Of a stretch of DNA of 64,000 nucleotides, positions 1 through 8,955 are shown piece by piece. The stretch lies in assembly GCF_041916975.1 (NCBI RefSeq), contig NZ_JAYRYK010000001.1, positions 1,612,001 through 1,676,000 of the forward strand, in the 5' to 3' direction. Position 1 is the first letter of the stretch; each line of letters begins with the position of its first letter. The notes below the pieces were generated by a model. It saw nothing but the letters and a program-made list of their open reading frames with translations. It ran no database searches and was not told the DNA's origin. Source of the stretch: Sphingosinicella sp041916975. GTDB lineage: Bacteria; Pseudomonadota; Alphaproteobacteria; Sphingomonadales; Sphingomonadaceae. A program made the position numbers and the translations under genes.

Positions 1-1436
1 AGGCGTCGCGCGTCGTCGCGGCACGCACGATCGATGCCAGCGGCCTCGCCGTCGCGCCGGGCTTCATCGATGCGCACAGCCATGCCCCCGAAGCCGTCGA
101 ACGCATCGAGGGGCCGTTCATCGATGCGCAGGACCTGTCGCAGGGCGTCACCACGATCATGGCGAGCCCCGACGGCGGCCTTTCACCGCGCGTGATGCGG
201 CAGCTGAGCGGTATGCTCGCCACAAAAGGCATGGGGGTCAACCACGGCTGCTACGTCGGCCACAACGGTATCCGCGAAGAGGTGATGCCGGAGCAGCGCC
301 GCGCGGCGACGCCCGAGGAGATCGAACGCATGGCGGCGCTGGTGCGCGAAGGGATGGAGATGGGCTGCGTCGGCCTTTCCACCGGGCTCATGTATGACCC
401 CGGCATGTTCGCGACCGAGGCCGAGGTGCAGACGCTTGCCGCCGCAGTAAAGCCCTATGGTGGCACCTACGATTCGCACACGCGCGATCCCGGCTTCCAC
501 ATGGTGGAATCGGAACGCGAAGCAATCGAACTCGGCAAGGCCGTGGGCATCCCCGCAAAGCTCGCACACCTGAAAGCCACGGGCCTCACCAACAAGGGCC
601 GCATCGGCGAGGTCATCACGATGGTCGAGGCGGCGCGCGCGCAAGGCTTCGACATCGTCGCAGATCAATATCCGTTCGACGGCGCGACCGTGCGCGCGGT
701 CTACGATCTCTTCGTCCTCCCCGACGGGCGCGGCGACCGGAAGGTGACGGAGGCGGAGGTGCGCGCCGCGCTCGCCGATCCTGCCCGCCGCGCCGCCGTG
801 CGCGAGGCGACGGAACACGGCGTCGACAAGGGCTTCTCTTGGATCAAGGCCGTCGGCTACGGCAGCATGAGGATCGTCGATGCGCCGGAGAACCCCGACC
901 TCGTCGGCGAGAACCTCGAGCTGCTGGCGAAGAAGCGCGGTGTCGCGCCGTTCGATCTCCTCGCCGATCTCGCCGCGCGCAACGCCGTTCGCGTCACGCT
1001 CGGCACGATCGACGAGGCGGATATCCTGGAGCTGATCGTGAAGCCGTGGGTGATGGTCGCGAGCGACGGCGCCTATGTCGACGCGCAGTCGCTGGCACGC
1101 GGCTATGCGCATCCACGCGCGAGCGGCAGCTTCACACGCGTGCTCGGCCATTACAGCCGCGACCTCAAACTCTTCCCGCTCGAAGAGGCGATCCGCAAGA
1201 TGACGGGCTTTCCCGCCGCGCATCTCGGCCTTGCCGATCGCGGCCGCCTGATGCCCGGACTCGCGGCGGACGTCGTGCTGTTCGATCCCGCCACCGTCGC
1301 CGCGCGCGCCACCTATGCGGACCCTGGCGCCCTTTCCACCGGCATCGTCACCGTGATCGTGAACGGCAAGGTCGCTTTCGAGAACGGCAAGCCGACCGGC
1401 GTCACCGCAGGGCAGTTCGTGCCAAGGAAACGCTAG
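1..1436 (+). CDS. N-acyl-D-amino-acid deacylase family amidohydrolase (5' end outside window)
   Basis: The reading frame is already open at base 3, so the N-terminus lies left of the window. The visible part begins just before the amidohydrolase signature PGFIDAHSHA, whose two His are metal ligands. Further family marks are AHLKATG and the block VADQYPFDGAT, typical of D-aminoacylases (amidohydrolase superfamily, hydrolysis of N-acyl-D-amino acids to free D-amino acid plus acid). The C-terminus has the usual beta-strand return (GLAADVVLFDP). The stop codon overlaps the stop of the convergent P450 gene by 4 bp. The substrate cannot be read from the sequence; related enzymes also act on other N-acyl or cyclic amides. 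Confidence 0.85.
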   Translation, partial: ASRVVAARTIDASGLAVAPGFIDAHSHAPEAVERIEGPFIDAQDLSQGVTTIMASPDGGLSPRVMRQLSGMLATKGMGVNHGCYVGHNGIREEVMPEQRRAATPEEIERMAALVREGMEMGCVGLSTGLMYDPGMFATEAEVQTLAAAVKPYGGTYDSHTRDPGFHMVESEREAIELGKAVGIPAKLAHLKATGLTNKGRIGEVITMVEAARAQGFDIVADQYPFDGATVRAVYDLFVLPDGRGDRKVTEAEVRAALADPARRAAVREATEHGVDKGFSWIKAVGYGSMRIVDAPENPDLVGENLELLAKKRGVAPFDLLADLAARNAVRVTLGTIDEADILELIVKPWVMVASDGAYVDAQSLARGYAHPRASGSFTRVLGHYSRDLKLFPLEEAIRKMTGFPAAHLGLADRGRLMPGLAADVVLFDPATVAARATYADPGALSTGIVTVIVNGKVAFENGKPTGVTAGQFVPRKR

Positions 1437-2647
1437 GCGCGCTCGATCTCGACCGGCAAGCTGGCGAGCCCGCGCAGCGTGTTGTTGTGGCGGCGGACGA
1501 CGTCGCCCGCGATGCGAAGGCACTTTACGCGCCGCACGAGCGCGTCCAGCACCAGCTCGCCTTCCATCCGCGCGAGAATCTGCCCGACGCATTGATGAAT
1601 GCCGGCACCGAAGCCCACGTGGCCGAGTGTCTTCCGCGTGATGTCGTACCGCTCCGGTACATCCCACTGGCGCGGATCGCGATTGGCCGAGGCGAGCATC
1701 ATCAGGATCTTGTCGCCTTCCTGCACGCGCGCGCCGCCGATCTCGGTATCGCGCGTCGCGGTTCGGAAGAAGGTCTGCACCGGCGATTCGAACCGGATCG
1801 CCTCGTCGAACGCCGCCTTCGCAAGCGCCGGCTCGGCGCGCAAACGTTCCCACTGATCGGGGAAACGCGCGAGGCAATAGAGCGTCGCGCCGATCGCATT
1901 CACCGTGGTGTCGAGCCCCGCCTGCAGCAGCGCCCGCACCAGCAGCGGCGCTTCGTCGTGGCTGATCTCGCCGCGATCGGCGGCTTCGTGGATCACAAGG
2001 CCGAGCCCCGGCGACAGATTCTCGCGCCGGCCCTGTTCCTCGATCCAGTCGAAGCTCGCCTGCGCGCGCGACGCCTCGAACAGCGCGTTGCGCGGGCCGA
2101 AGGAATTGAACAGCATCTCGGCGTGCGGCAGTAGCTTTTCGCGCCCCTCGCGCTTCATACCCATCGCATCGGGGAACACCCGCAGCGGATAAGCTTCGGC
2201 AAGATCGCAAACGGCATCGAACCGTCCGGTTGCAACCACCTGCTCCACGATCGCCTCGGCTTCCGCCGCGAAGCGCGCGCGCAGCCCCTTGAGCACGGGC
2301 GGCGAGAGCGCACGGCTGAGGACACCGCGCGAACGCGTGTGGAGTGGTGGGTCCGCCTCCAGGATCAGACTCGGCAGGCGGAAGCGGCCGTGCCGCTGGA
2401 AATCCTCCATGCCGACGCCGCGCGCCGAGGAAAAACGCTCCCAGTCCGTAAGCGCCTCGCGCACGTGCTCGTACCGCGCGACCGCCCCGATATTATATTG
2501 CCCGAGCCACACGAACGGCCCCGCCTCGCGCATCGCCTCGTGCGCCGGAAACGGATCGTCGAAGAACGACGCCGAGAACGGATCGATATCGAGCACGGGC
2601 ACGCCCGGCGGCGGCGCTGTGTCGTAGATGGCGTAGGGTGACAACAT
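1433..2647 (-). CDS. Cytochrome P450
   Basis: A 404-aa soluble bacterial P450, a normal length for a monooxygenase fed by ferredoxin. The haem-binding loop is GFGAGIHQCVG with the thiolate ligand at Cys353. The I-helix oxygen-activation motif AGLDTT and the K-helix ExxR (EAIR) are intact. I start at the ATG at 2647 (MLSPYAIYDTAPPPG), 4 bp after the stop of the upstream serine hydrolase; a longer frame upstream of this ATG has no P450 homology. The close spacing suggests co-transcription with that hydrolase. No ferredoxin gene is adjacent. The fold resembles P450s acting on small aromatic acids, but the substrate is not determinable here. Confidence 0.93.
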   Translation of the reverse strand: MLSPYAIYDTAPPPGVPVLDIDPFSASFFDDPFPAHEAMREAGPFVWLGQYNIGAVARYEHVREALTDWERFSSARGVGMEDFQRHGRFRLPSLILEADPPLHTRSRGVLSRALSPPVLKGLRARFAAEAEAIVEQVVATGRFDAVCDLAEAYPLRVFPDAMGMKREGREKLLPHAEMLFNSFGPRNALFEASRAQASFDWIEEQGRRENLSPGLGLVIHEAADRGEISHDEAPLLVRALLQAGLDTTVNAIGATLYCLARFPDQWERLRAEPALAKAAFDEAIRFESPVQTFFRTATRDTEIGGARVQEGDKILMMLASANRDPRQWDVPERYDITRKTLGHVGFGAGIHQCVGQILARMEGELVLDALVRRVKCLRIAGDVVRRHNNTLRGLASLPVEIERA

Positions 2648-2651
2648 CGGC

Positions 2652-4070
2652 TTATGCCCCGGTGCGGTGAAACGGCATGTCGCTGCCGTGATAATCCAGA
2701 AACAGCGTCGCGCCTTCCCCTGATCGTTCGAACCTGAAGGTCTGTTCGCTGTCGCGCGGGGAAACGAAGCGATTGTCGCCGAGATGGATGAGCGCGATCT
2801 CCTGCTTCTCGCCCGGCTGCCCGCCCCGGCTCGGCGTGCCCGTCTCCAGCCACAGCTTGCCGTCATGCAGCGAGAAGCGCAGGCGGTCGATCCCGAGACG
2901 GCGGTTGCCGACAACATATTCCCCTGCAATCCAAGACGCGGCGGCCATGTCGAACGGCGTGTCGATCCGTTCGGGTTCATGTTGGCCGAGGAAGATTCGC
3001 GCGATGCGGTTCGAGAGCGTCATCGCGCCGAAATTCTCGCCCTGGCTGTTGGCGACGACCGCCACCGACAATTTCTGATCGGGATAGTGCGCGAAATGTG
3101 CCGAGAAGCCGTAGATCGCGCCGGCGTGCGAAAACCTGCGAACACCGCCGAGGTTGCCTTCGACAAGACAGCCCTGCGTATAGCTGTTGCGCGAGCCGTC
3201 GCCGAGCGTGCCGTGTGCCAGCAGGCGTTCGCGCACGCTTGGCGCCGTCTTCTTTCCGAACAGGCCGTCGGCGAAGCGCAGCAGGTCAGGCGCGGTCGAA
3301 ACGGCGGCGCCCGCCGAGAACGGCACCAGCCAGTCGTAGCGCGTGGCAGGCGTGAACGCGCCGTCCCGGCTCTGATAGCCGAACGCGCGGTTCGCCTCTC
3401 CTTCCGGCGCTGCCGCGAAGTCGCTGCGTTTCATGCCGAACCGCGCGAATATTTCGCGCTTCACATAGGCGTCGTAGGGCGCGCCGCCCACCGCCTCGAT
3501 GATGAGGCCGAGCAGGTAGGTGTTCGAATTCGAATAGCTGAAGTTTTCGCCCGGCGCGAAGCGCAGCGGTTTTGCCGCGAAGAACGCCGTCATGTCGTCC
3601 CGCGAAAGTCCCGTCGGCTTGCGATAGGGGAAGTCCTTCATCTCGATATAATTCTCGATGCCCGAGGTGTGATCGAGGAGATGCCGGACCGCGACGTCGC
3701 GCGCCGGTGCGGCAAGGCCGGGAAGATAGCGGGCGGCGGGCGCCGACGTATCCACGCGGCCCGCGTCCGCAAGCTGCTGGACCGCAAGGCAGGTCATCGG
3801 CTTGGTGATCGAACCGACCGGAAAGCGCGTGTCCGCATTCACGGGGATCTTGCGCTCGACGTCGGCGAAGCCGAAGCCGTACTGATAGACGACCTTGCCG
3901 CCGCGGGAGACGGCGACGGCAATCCCCGCGAAGGGCCCATCCTTCAGCGCCGCGCGTGCCGCGGCGTCGGCAGCGGCAGCCTCCGCAGCAGTACGGGTTT
4001 CTGCGCGGACCTCCGCGGCGCCAACCAACACGAGGACAATCGACACGGTGCGAAGCATGGGCTGTTTCAT
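2652..4070 (-). CDS. Exported beta-lactamase-fold serine hydrolase (class C/PBP-like)
   Basis: A 472-aa protein with a cleavable signal peptide (MKQPMLRTVSIVLVLVGAAEVRA). All three active-site motifs of the serine beta-lactamase/esterase EstB family are present: S87-I-T-K90, Y179-S-N181 and H315-A-G317 (HxG in place of KTG). Such proteins are periplasmic esterases, D-amino-peptidases or beta-lactamase-like hydrolases. A C-terminal extension of about 110 residues follows the catalytic domain. The start at 4070 is favoured over the ATG at 4103 because it is preceded by AAGGAATT and begins the signal peptide directly. It lies directly upstream of the P450. A perfect 11-bp inverted repeat sits 37-63 bp upstream of the start. 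Confidence 0.92.
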   Translation of the reverse strand: MKQPMLRTVSIVLVLVGAAEVRAETRTAAEAAAADAAARAALKDGPFAGIAVAVSRGGKVVYQYGFGFADVERKIPVNADTRFPVGSITKPMTCLAVQQLADAGRVDTSAPAARYLPGLAAPARDVAVRHLLDHTSGIENYIEMKDFPYRKPTGLSRDDMTAFFAAKPLRFAPGENFSYSNSNTYLLGLIIEAVGGAPYDAYVKREIFARFGMKRSDFAAAPEGEANRAFGYQSRDGAFTPATRYDWLVPFSAGAAVSTAPDLLRFADGLFGKKTAPSVRERLLAHGTLGDGSRNSYTQGCLVEGNLGGVRRFSHAGAIYGFSAHFAHYPDQKLSVAVVANSQGENFGAMTLSNRIARIFLGQHEPERIDTPFDMAAASWIAGEYVVGNRRLGIDRLRFSLHDGKLWLETGTPSRGGQPGEKQEIALIHLGDNRFVSPRDSEQTFRFERSGEGATLFLDYHGSDMPFHRTGA

Positions 4071-4106
4071 GCCGAATTCCTTTTCATGGGACGCGGATGG
4101 CAATTA

Positions 4107-4133
4107 GCGTATAAGAAAACTATTCTTATACGC
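4107..4133. promoter_or_regulatory. Perfect 11-bp inverted repeat, probable operator
   Basis: GCGTATAAGAA, five bases (AACTA), then TTCTTATACGC: a perfect palindrome in an AT-rich stretch between the serine hydrolase (start 4070, minus) and the HPP gene. It has no U-run and lies upstream of both genes, so an operator is likelier than a terminator. The cognate regulator is not adjacent. Confidence 0.6.
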
Positions 4134-4271
4134 AATAGCATATGCACCAAACCACAAAGGCTCTGCCGCGCGCAGGACGCCGTTGCCGGAGCCTCTCCGA
4201 CAGATTCTGTTTGGGAACGCCATGTTTTCATTTGTTGTTTGGAACGCACGCGGGCGTCTATCCGCAGCCGC

Positions 4272-5015
4272 ATGAACAAAGTGCGTTCCCGGGTTTTCAG
4301 GCCGCTCATGGCGGGCGCCAGCTTTTCCGATCGGCTGGTGGCATGCATCGGTGCGCTTGCGGGCATCGCGCTCACCGGGTTCGTCTGTTCGCATCTGCCG
4401 CTGGCGCCGCATCAGATTCCCGTCCTCGTGGCGCCGCTTGGCGCCTCCGCCGTCCTCGTATTCGCCGTGCCGGCCAGCCCCCTTGCGCAACCTTGGGCCG
4501 TAGTGGGCGGCAACACCATCTCCGCGCTCATCGGCGTCGGCATCGCCGCGTCGATACCGAACGTCCCGCTCGCAGCCGGGCTCGCGGTTGGCGGGGCGAT
4601 CCTCGTGATGTCGCTGCTGCGCTGCCTGCATCCGCCGGGCGGCGCGGCCGCGCTCACGGCGGTGATCGGCGGCGCGCAGATCACCGAGATGGGCTACGCG
4701 TTCGCATTCATGCCGGTCGCGCTCAACTCGCTGCTCCTGGTCGCGCTCGGCTGGGCGTTCCACCGCGTGTCGCGCCACTCCTATCCTCACCGCGCCGCCG
4801 ATGCGCCCGCTGCTTCGACCGGCATTGAAATGGCCGACATCGACAAGGCGCTCGCCGAACTCGGGGAAACCTTCGACGTGAGCCGGGAGGATCTGGACAG
4901 CCTGATCCGCGCGGCGGAGCGCCATGCAGACGCCCGCCGCAGCATCGGCCACCGCGCCGAACGATCGCAGCCTGCTGCTAACGACCGCCTGGCACCCCCG
5001 GAGAAAGCCGCCTAG
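4272..5015 (+). CDS. HPP family integral membrane protein
   Basis: A 247-aa protein with several hydrophobic segments in its first 170 residues and the family signature CLHPPGGAAALTAV, from which the HPP family takes its name. HPP proteins are inner-membrane proteins; some have been linked to nitrite transport, but most are uncharacterised. After the membrane domain comes a soluble tail of about 70 residues beginning GIEMADIDKALAELGE, which resembles the linker seen before CBS pairs in longer family members, though no CBS domain follows. The ATG at 4272 gives a compact basic N-terminus; the frame is open far upstream, but that part is antisense to the serine hydrolase. Confidence 0.85.
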   Translation: MNKVRSRVFRPLMAGASFSDRLVACIGALAGIALTGFVCSHLPLAPHQIPVLVAPLGASAVLVFAVPASPLAQPWAVVGGNTISALIGVGIAASIPNVPLAAGLAVGGAILVMSLLRCLHPPGGAAALTAVIGGAQITEMGYAFAFMPVALNSLLLVALGWAFHRVSRHSYPHRAADAPAASTGIEMADIDKALAELGETFDVSREDLDSLIRAAERHADARRSIGHRAERSQPAANDRLAPPEKAA

Positions 5016-5024
5016 GGCTGCGCC

Positions 5025-5510
5025 TTACGCCGCCACGTCGCTCTCCAGGATCGGCAATTCCGTCGTCGATTTGATCTCCGACAGCGCCACCATCGAATGC
5101 ACCTCCTGCACGCCGGGAAGCTGCGAGAGCTTTTCGAAAAAGAAGCGTTCGTAGGTTTCGATGTCGCGCGTCACGATGCGCAGCATGAAATCGACCGGGC
5201 CGAGCAGCACGAAGCAGTCGAGCACTTCGGGAAACTCGCGGATCGCGTCGGAGAATTCGTGAAGATTGGAGCGGCCGTGGCGGGTGAGCTTCACCTGCGC
5301 GAACACCTGCGTGTTGAGGCCCATCTTGCGCCGATCAAGCAGGCTCACCTGCCCTTTGATGTAGCCCGCTTCTTTCAATCGCTGGATGCGCCGCCAGCAG
5401 GGCGCCTGCGACAAGCCGACCTCTTCCGCGATCTCGGTCGTGGGGCGCGACGAATCCTTCTGGAGGAGGGCGAGGATCTTGCGTTCGAATGTGTCCAGCT
5501 CTTCAAGCAT
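5025..5510 (-). CDS. Lrp/AsnC family transcriptional regulator
   Basis: A 161-aa protein with an N-terminal helix-turn-helix (LSQAPCWRRIQRLKEAGYIKG, about residues 30-50) and a C-terminal RAM ligand-binding domain (residues 70-150), the full Lrp/AsnC architecture. It is divergent from leucine dehydrogenase and the branched-chain keto acid dehydrogenase genes, with a 120-bp AT-richer spacer. By analogy with BkdR of Pseudomonas it is the likely amino-acid-responsive regulator of that unit. The spacer contains two direct GCCGGATG copies, about 40 bp apart, that could be part of the binding site. A second Lrp-type gene is present at 38692-39162. Confidence 0.93.
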   Translation of the reverse strand: MLEELDTFERKILALLQKDSSRPTTEIAEEVGLSQAPCWRRIQRLKEAGYIKGQVSLLDRRKMGLNTQVFAQVKLTRHGRSNLHEFSDAIREFPEVLDCFVLLGPVDFMLRIVTRDIETYERFFFEKLSQLPGVQEVHSMVALSEIKSTTELPILESDVAA

Positions 5511-5630
5511 GTTCTATTCCAGCATTTCATCATTACAGAATAAATCATTCCCTATATCGCCGGATGACCACATACGAGCAATTTTTATCAGCCGGATGCG
5601 TGTTAGGCTTTTGCGCGAAGGGGAGGTCCG

Positions 5631-6686
5631 ATGGTCCACCGGCCGCACGAAGCCAGCGATTTTCAGGAAGACATCCACGTCGTCAGCAATGCGGACGGCG
5701 AGGCGATCGGTGTCATCGCCATTCACTCGACCGCGCTCGGCCCGGCGGCGGGCGGCTGCCGCTTCTGGCACTACGACAGCCAAGCCGACCTCACCGCCGA
5801 CGCGATCCGGCTCGCGCGCGGCATGAGCTACAAGAACGCAGTCGCCGGACTGCCGCTCGGCGGCGGCAAGGCGGTGTTGCAACGCCCGGCCGGCAGCTTC
5901 GACCGCGCCGCGCTGTTCCGCGCCTTCGGCAATGCCGTGGAAAGCCTTAGCGGCGCTTACGTCACCGCCGAAGACGTCGGCACCACCGTTGCCGACATGG
6001 AGCGCGTTCGCGAGCGCACGCGCTTTGTCGCGGGGCTCCATGCGGAGCCGGGCAAGAGCGGCGGCGATCCTTCGCCATGGACGGCGCGCGGCGTATTCGA
6101 ATCGATGCGCGCGGCGGCACGCTTCGCACTCGGCAGCGATCTCGAAGGTCTTACCGTCGCCGTGCAGGGTACGGGGAACGTCGGCGCGGCGCTCTGCCGG
6201 ATGCTGCGTGCGGCGGGTGCGCGGCTCGTGATAGCGGATGTCGATCGCCGACGCGTTGACGCGCTCGTCGCCGAACTCGGTGCGCGTGCCGTCGGCGTGG
6301 ACGAAATCGTTGCCGCCGATGCGGATATCTTCGCGCCGTGCGCGCTCGGCGGGGCACTGAATGCCGGAACGATTCCCGCCCTGAAGGCCCGTCTCATCTG
6401 CGGCGCGGCGAACAACCAGCTCGCAACCGAAGCGGACGGCGAAACGTTGATGGCGCGAGGCATCGTCTATGCGCCGGATTACGTCGTGAACGCGGGCGGC
6501 ATCATCAACGTCTCCGCCGAATATCTCGGTGAGGCGCCCGAGGAGGTCGCGCAGCGCGTCGGCGAGATCGCACCGCGCCTCACCCGCATTCTCGAAGCCG
6601 CCGCAAGCGACAACACGCCGCCCCACATCGTCGCAGACGCGCTCGCACGCCGCATCATCGCGCGCGGGCATCGCGCCGCAGCCTGA
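5631..6686 (+). CDS. Leucine dehydrogenase (Glu/Leu/Phe/Val dehydrogenase family)
   Basis: A 351-aa enzyme of the usual length for leucine dehydrogenase, which deaminates branched-chain L-amino acids to keto acids with NAD. The two catalytic lysines sit at the positions known from Bacillus leucine dehydrogenase: K68 in SYKNA and K80 in LPLGGGK. The NAD-binding Rossmann motif is GTGNVG at residues 180-185. The ATG at 5631 has a strong GGGGAGG Shine-Dalgarno sequence. It is followed 17 bp later by the branched-chain keto acid dehydrogenase genes, which would oxidise its product, so the pathway assignment is firm. Phenylalanine dehydrogenase is a close relative that cannot be excluded from motifs alone. 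Confidence 0.88.
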   Translation: MVHRPHEASDFQEDIHVVSNADGEAIGVIAIHSTALGPAAGGCRFWHYDSQADLTADAIRLARGMSYKNAVAGLPLGGGKAVLQRPAGSFDRAALFRAFGNAVESLSGAYVTAEDVGTTVADMERVRERTRFVAGLHAEPGKSGGDPSPWTARGVFESMRAAARFALGSDLEGLTVAVQGTGNVGAALCRMLRAAGARLVIADVDRRRVDALVAELGARAVGVDEIVAADADIFAPCALGGALNAGTIPALKARLICGAANNQLATEADGETLMARGIVYAPDYVVNAGGIINVSAEYLGEAPEEVAQRVGEIAPRLTRILEAAASDNTPPHIVADALARRIIARGHRAAA

Positions 6687-6703
6687 AATCCAAGAGAACC
6701 GCC

Positions 6704-7933
6704 ATGCTGAAGAACAGTTCGCGCCTGCACATTCCCGAGCCCGGCTGCCGCCCCGGCGAAACCCCGGACATGTCGCACATCAAGGTGCCGCCCGCGGGCG
6801 AAGTTCGCCGCCCTGCCGAAGATGTCGACCCCGCCGAGATTCGCGATCTCGCCTGGGCGCTGATCCGTGTGCTGGATGACGACGGCAATCCAGTTGGCGA
6901 CTGGAACCCGGAGCTATCCGCAGACGTGCTTGAAAAAGGCCTGCGCGCGATGATGCTGACGCGCGCTTACGACGCGCGCATGGTGCGCGTACAGCGGCAG
7001 GGCAAGACGAGCTTCTACATGAAATCAACGGGCGAGGAGGCTGTCGCCGTCGCGGCGGCGCTCGCGCTCGAATACGGCGACATGTGTTTCCCTACCTATC
7101 GTCAGCAGGGCCTGCTCGTGGCGCGCGACTGGCCGCTCGTCGACATGATGAACCAGGTCTATTCGAACAGCCGTGACCGCCTGAAGGGCCGGCAGATGCC
7201 GGTGTTCTATTCAAGCCGCGAGGCGGGCTTCTTCTCCATCTCCGGCAACCTCGGCACGCAGTACAGCCAGGCGGTCGGCTGGGCGATGGCCTCCGCCGCC
7301 GACAGCGACAACCGCATCGCCGCCGCGTGGATCGGCGAGGGCGCGACGGCTGAGGGCGACTTCCATCACGCGCTCACCTTCGCCAGCGTCTATCAGGCGC
7401 CGGTCGTCCTCAACATCGTCAACAACCAGTGGGCGATCTCGTCCTTCTCCGGCATCGCGGGCGGCGAGCGCACGACGTTCGCGTCGCGCGGGCTCGGTTA
7501 CGGCATCCCGTCGCTGCGTGTCGACGGCAATGATTTCCTCGCCGTCTACGCCGTCACGCGCTGGGCGGCGAACCGGGCGCGCAGCGGCCTCGGCCCGACG
7601 GTAATCGAACTCTTCACCTACCGCGCGGAGGGCCACTCCACCTCCGACGATCCAAGCAAATACCGCCCCGGATCGGAGGCGGGCGCGTGGCCGCTCGGCG
7701 ATCCCATCGAACGGCTGAAAGCACACATGATCGGCGCCGGTCTTTGGAGCGAAGATCAGCACGCGGCGCTGGAAAAAGAACTTGATGAAGTGGTCCGAGC
7801 GGCAGGCAAGGAATCCGAAAGCTATGGCACGCTGAAGGAAGGCGCGCGCATCCCGGCCTCCACGATGTTCGACGACGTCTACAAGGAGATGCCGCCGCAT
7901 CTTGTCGAGCAGCGCAAGCAGGCGGGGGTATAA
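6704..7933 (+). CDS. bkdA1: Branched-chain 2-oxo acid dehydrogenase E1 alpha subunit
   Basis: A 409-aa E1 alpha subunit. The thiamine diphosphate motif runs from GEGATAEGDF (211-220) to NNQWAIS (about 240-246), and the phosphorylation-loop region YRAEGHSTSDDPSKY is conserved. The long N-terminal arm of about 60 residues is typical of the bkd type and unlike pyruvate dehydrogenase PdhA. With E1 beta it decarboxylates branched-chain 2-oxo acids and transfers the acyl group to E2. It starts 17 bp after leucine dehydrogenase and ends 4 bp before E1 beta, so the genes form one operon. Confidence 0.94.
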   Translation: MLKNSSRLHIPEPGCRPGETPDMSHIKVPPAGEVRRPAEDVDPAEIRDLAWALIRVLDDDGNPVGDWNPELSADVLEKGLRAMMLTRAYDARMVRVQRQGKTSFYMKSTGEEAVAVAAALALEYGDMCFPTYRQQGLLVARDWPLVDMMNQVYSNSRDRLKGRQMPVFYSSREAGFFSISGNLGTQYSQAVGWAMASAADSDNRIAAAWIGEGATAEGDFHHALTFASVYQAPVVLNIVNNQWAISSFSGIAGGERTTFASRGLGYGIPSLRVDGNDFLAVYAVTRWAANRARSGLGPTVIELFTYRAEGHSTSDDPSKYRPGSEAGAWPLGDPIERLKAHMIGAGLWSEDQHAALEKELDEVVRAAGKESESYGTLKEGARIPASTMFDDVYKEMPPHLVEQRKQAGV

Positions 7934-7937
7934 CGCC

Positions 7938-8951
7938 GTGGCGACGATGAACATGATCGAAGCACTCAACAGCGCGATGGACGTCGCGCTGACGCGCGAT
8001 CCCGCCGTCACCATCTTCGGACAGGACGTCGGCTATTTCGGCGGCGTATTCCGCGCGACAGACGGACTGCAACGGAAGCACGGTCTCACCCGCGTATTCG
8101 ACGCGCCGATTTCCGAAGGCGGCATCGTTGCGGTTGCGGTCGGCATGGGCGCTTACGGCAAGCGGCCGGTCGTCGAGATTCAGTTCGCGGATTACATCTA
8201 TCCCGCCACCGATCAACTCATCTCCGAAGCCGCGCGGATGCGGTATCGCACGGGCGGCGAATGGTGGTCGCCGATCACCGTGCGCAGCCCCTATGGCGGC
8301 GGCATCTACGGCGGCCAGACGCACAGCCAGAGCCCTGAAGGCATCTTCACCCATGTGGCGGGCCTAAAAACGGTGATCCCGTCCAACCCCTACGACGCCA
8401 AGGGGCTGCTGATCGCAGCGATCGAGGACGACGACCCCGTGCTCTTCTTCGAGCCGAAGCGTCTCTACAATGGGCCCTTCGACGGGCATCACGACAAGCC
8501 CGTGGAGCCGTGGTCGAAACACCCGGCGAGCGAGGTGCCGGAAGGGCATTATGTCGTACCGCTCGGCAAGGCGAACATCGTGCGCGCAGGCAGCGCCGTC
8601 ACCGTGCTCGCCTACGGCACGATGGTGCATGTCGCGCTCGCGGCGGCGAACGAAACCGGCATCGATGCGGAGGTCATCGACCTGCGCACGCTGATGCCGC
8701 TCGATCTTGAAACCATCACCCGGTCCGTGAGCCGCACGGGCCGCTGCGTCGTCGTTCACGAAGCGACGCGCACTTGCGGTTTCGGCGCCGAACTCGCCGC
8801 GCTGGTGCAGGAGCATTGCTTCTTCGATCTCGAAGCCCCGATCGAGCGCGTGACGGGCTGGGACACGCCTTACCCCCACGCCTTCGAATGGGAATATTTC
8901 CCCGGCCCGAAGCGCGTCGGCGATGCACTCCGCCGCGCGGTGGAGGCGTAA
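7938..8951 (+). CDS. bkdA2: Branched-chain 2-oxo acid dehydrogenase E1 beta subunit
   Basis: A 337-aa transketolase-like beta subunit (FGQDVGYFGGVFRAT near the start, then RSPYGGGIYGG and EPKRLYNGP). I choose the GTG at 7938 because it gives the N-terminus VATMNMIEALN, which matches the family's usual start, and it has a GGCGGGGG sequence at good spacing; the ATG at 7947 is the alternative. An in-frame ATG at 7902 lies inside the E1 alpha gene and is not used. It pairs with E1 alpha in the bkd complex. The next gene begins 4 bp after its stop. Confidence 0.93.
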   Translation: MATMNMIEALNSAMDVALTRDPAVTIFGQDVGYFGGVFRATDGLQRKHGLTRVFDAPISEGGIVAVAVGMGAYGKRPVVEIQFADYIYPATDQLISEAARMRYRTGGEWWSPITVRSPYGGGIYGGQTHSQSPEGIFTHVAGLKTVIPSNPYDAKGLLIAAIEDDDPVLFFEPKRLYNGPFDGHHDKPVEPWSKHPASEVPEGHYVVPLGKANIVRAGSAVTVLAYGTMVHVALAAANETGIDAEVIDLRTLMPLDLETITRSVSRTGRCVVVHEATRTCGFGAELAALVQEHCFFDLEAPIERVTGWDTPYPHAFEWEYFPGPKRVGDALRRAVEA

Positions 8952-8955
8952 GGGC

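Noticed and set aside
2784..4271. Long plus-strand open frame upstream of the HPP gene
   Set aside because: It is antisense to the serine hydrolase, which has full catalytic motifs and a signal peptide; the frame is an artefact of high GC content.
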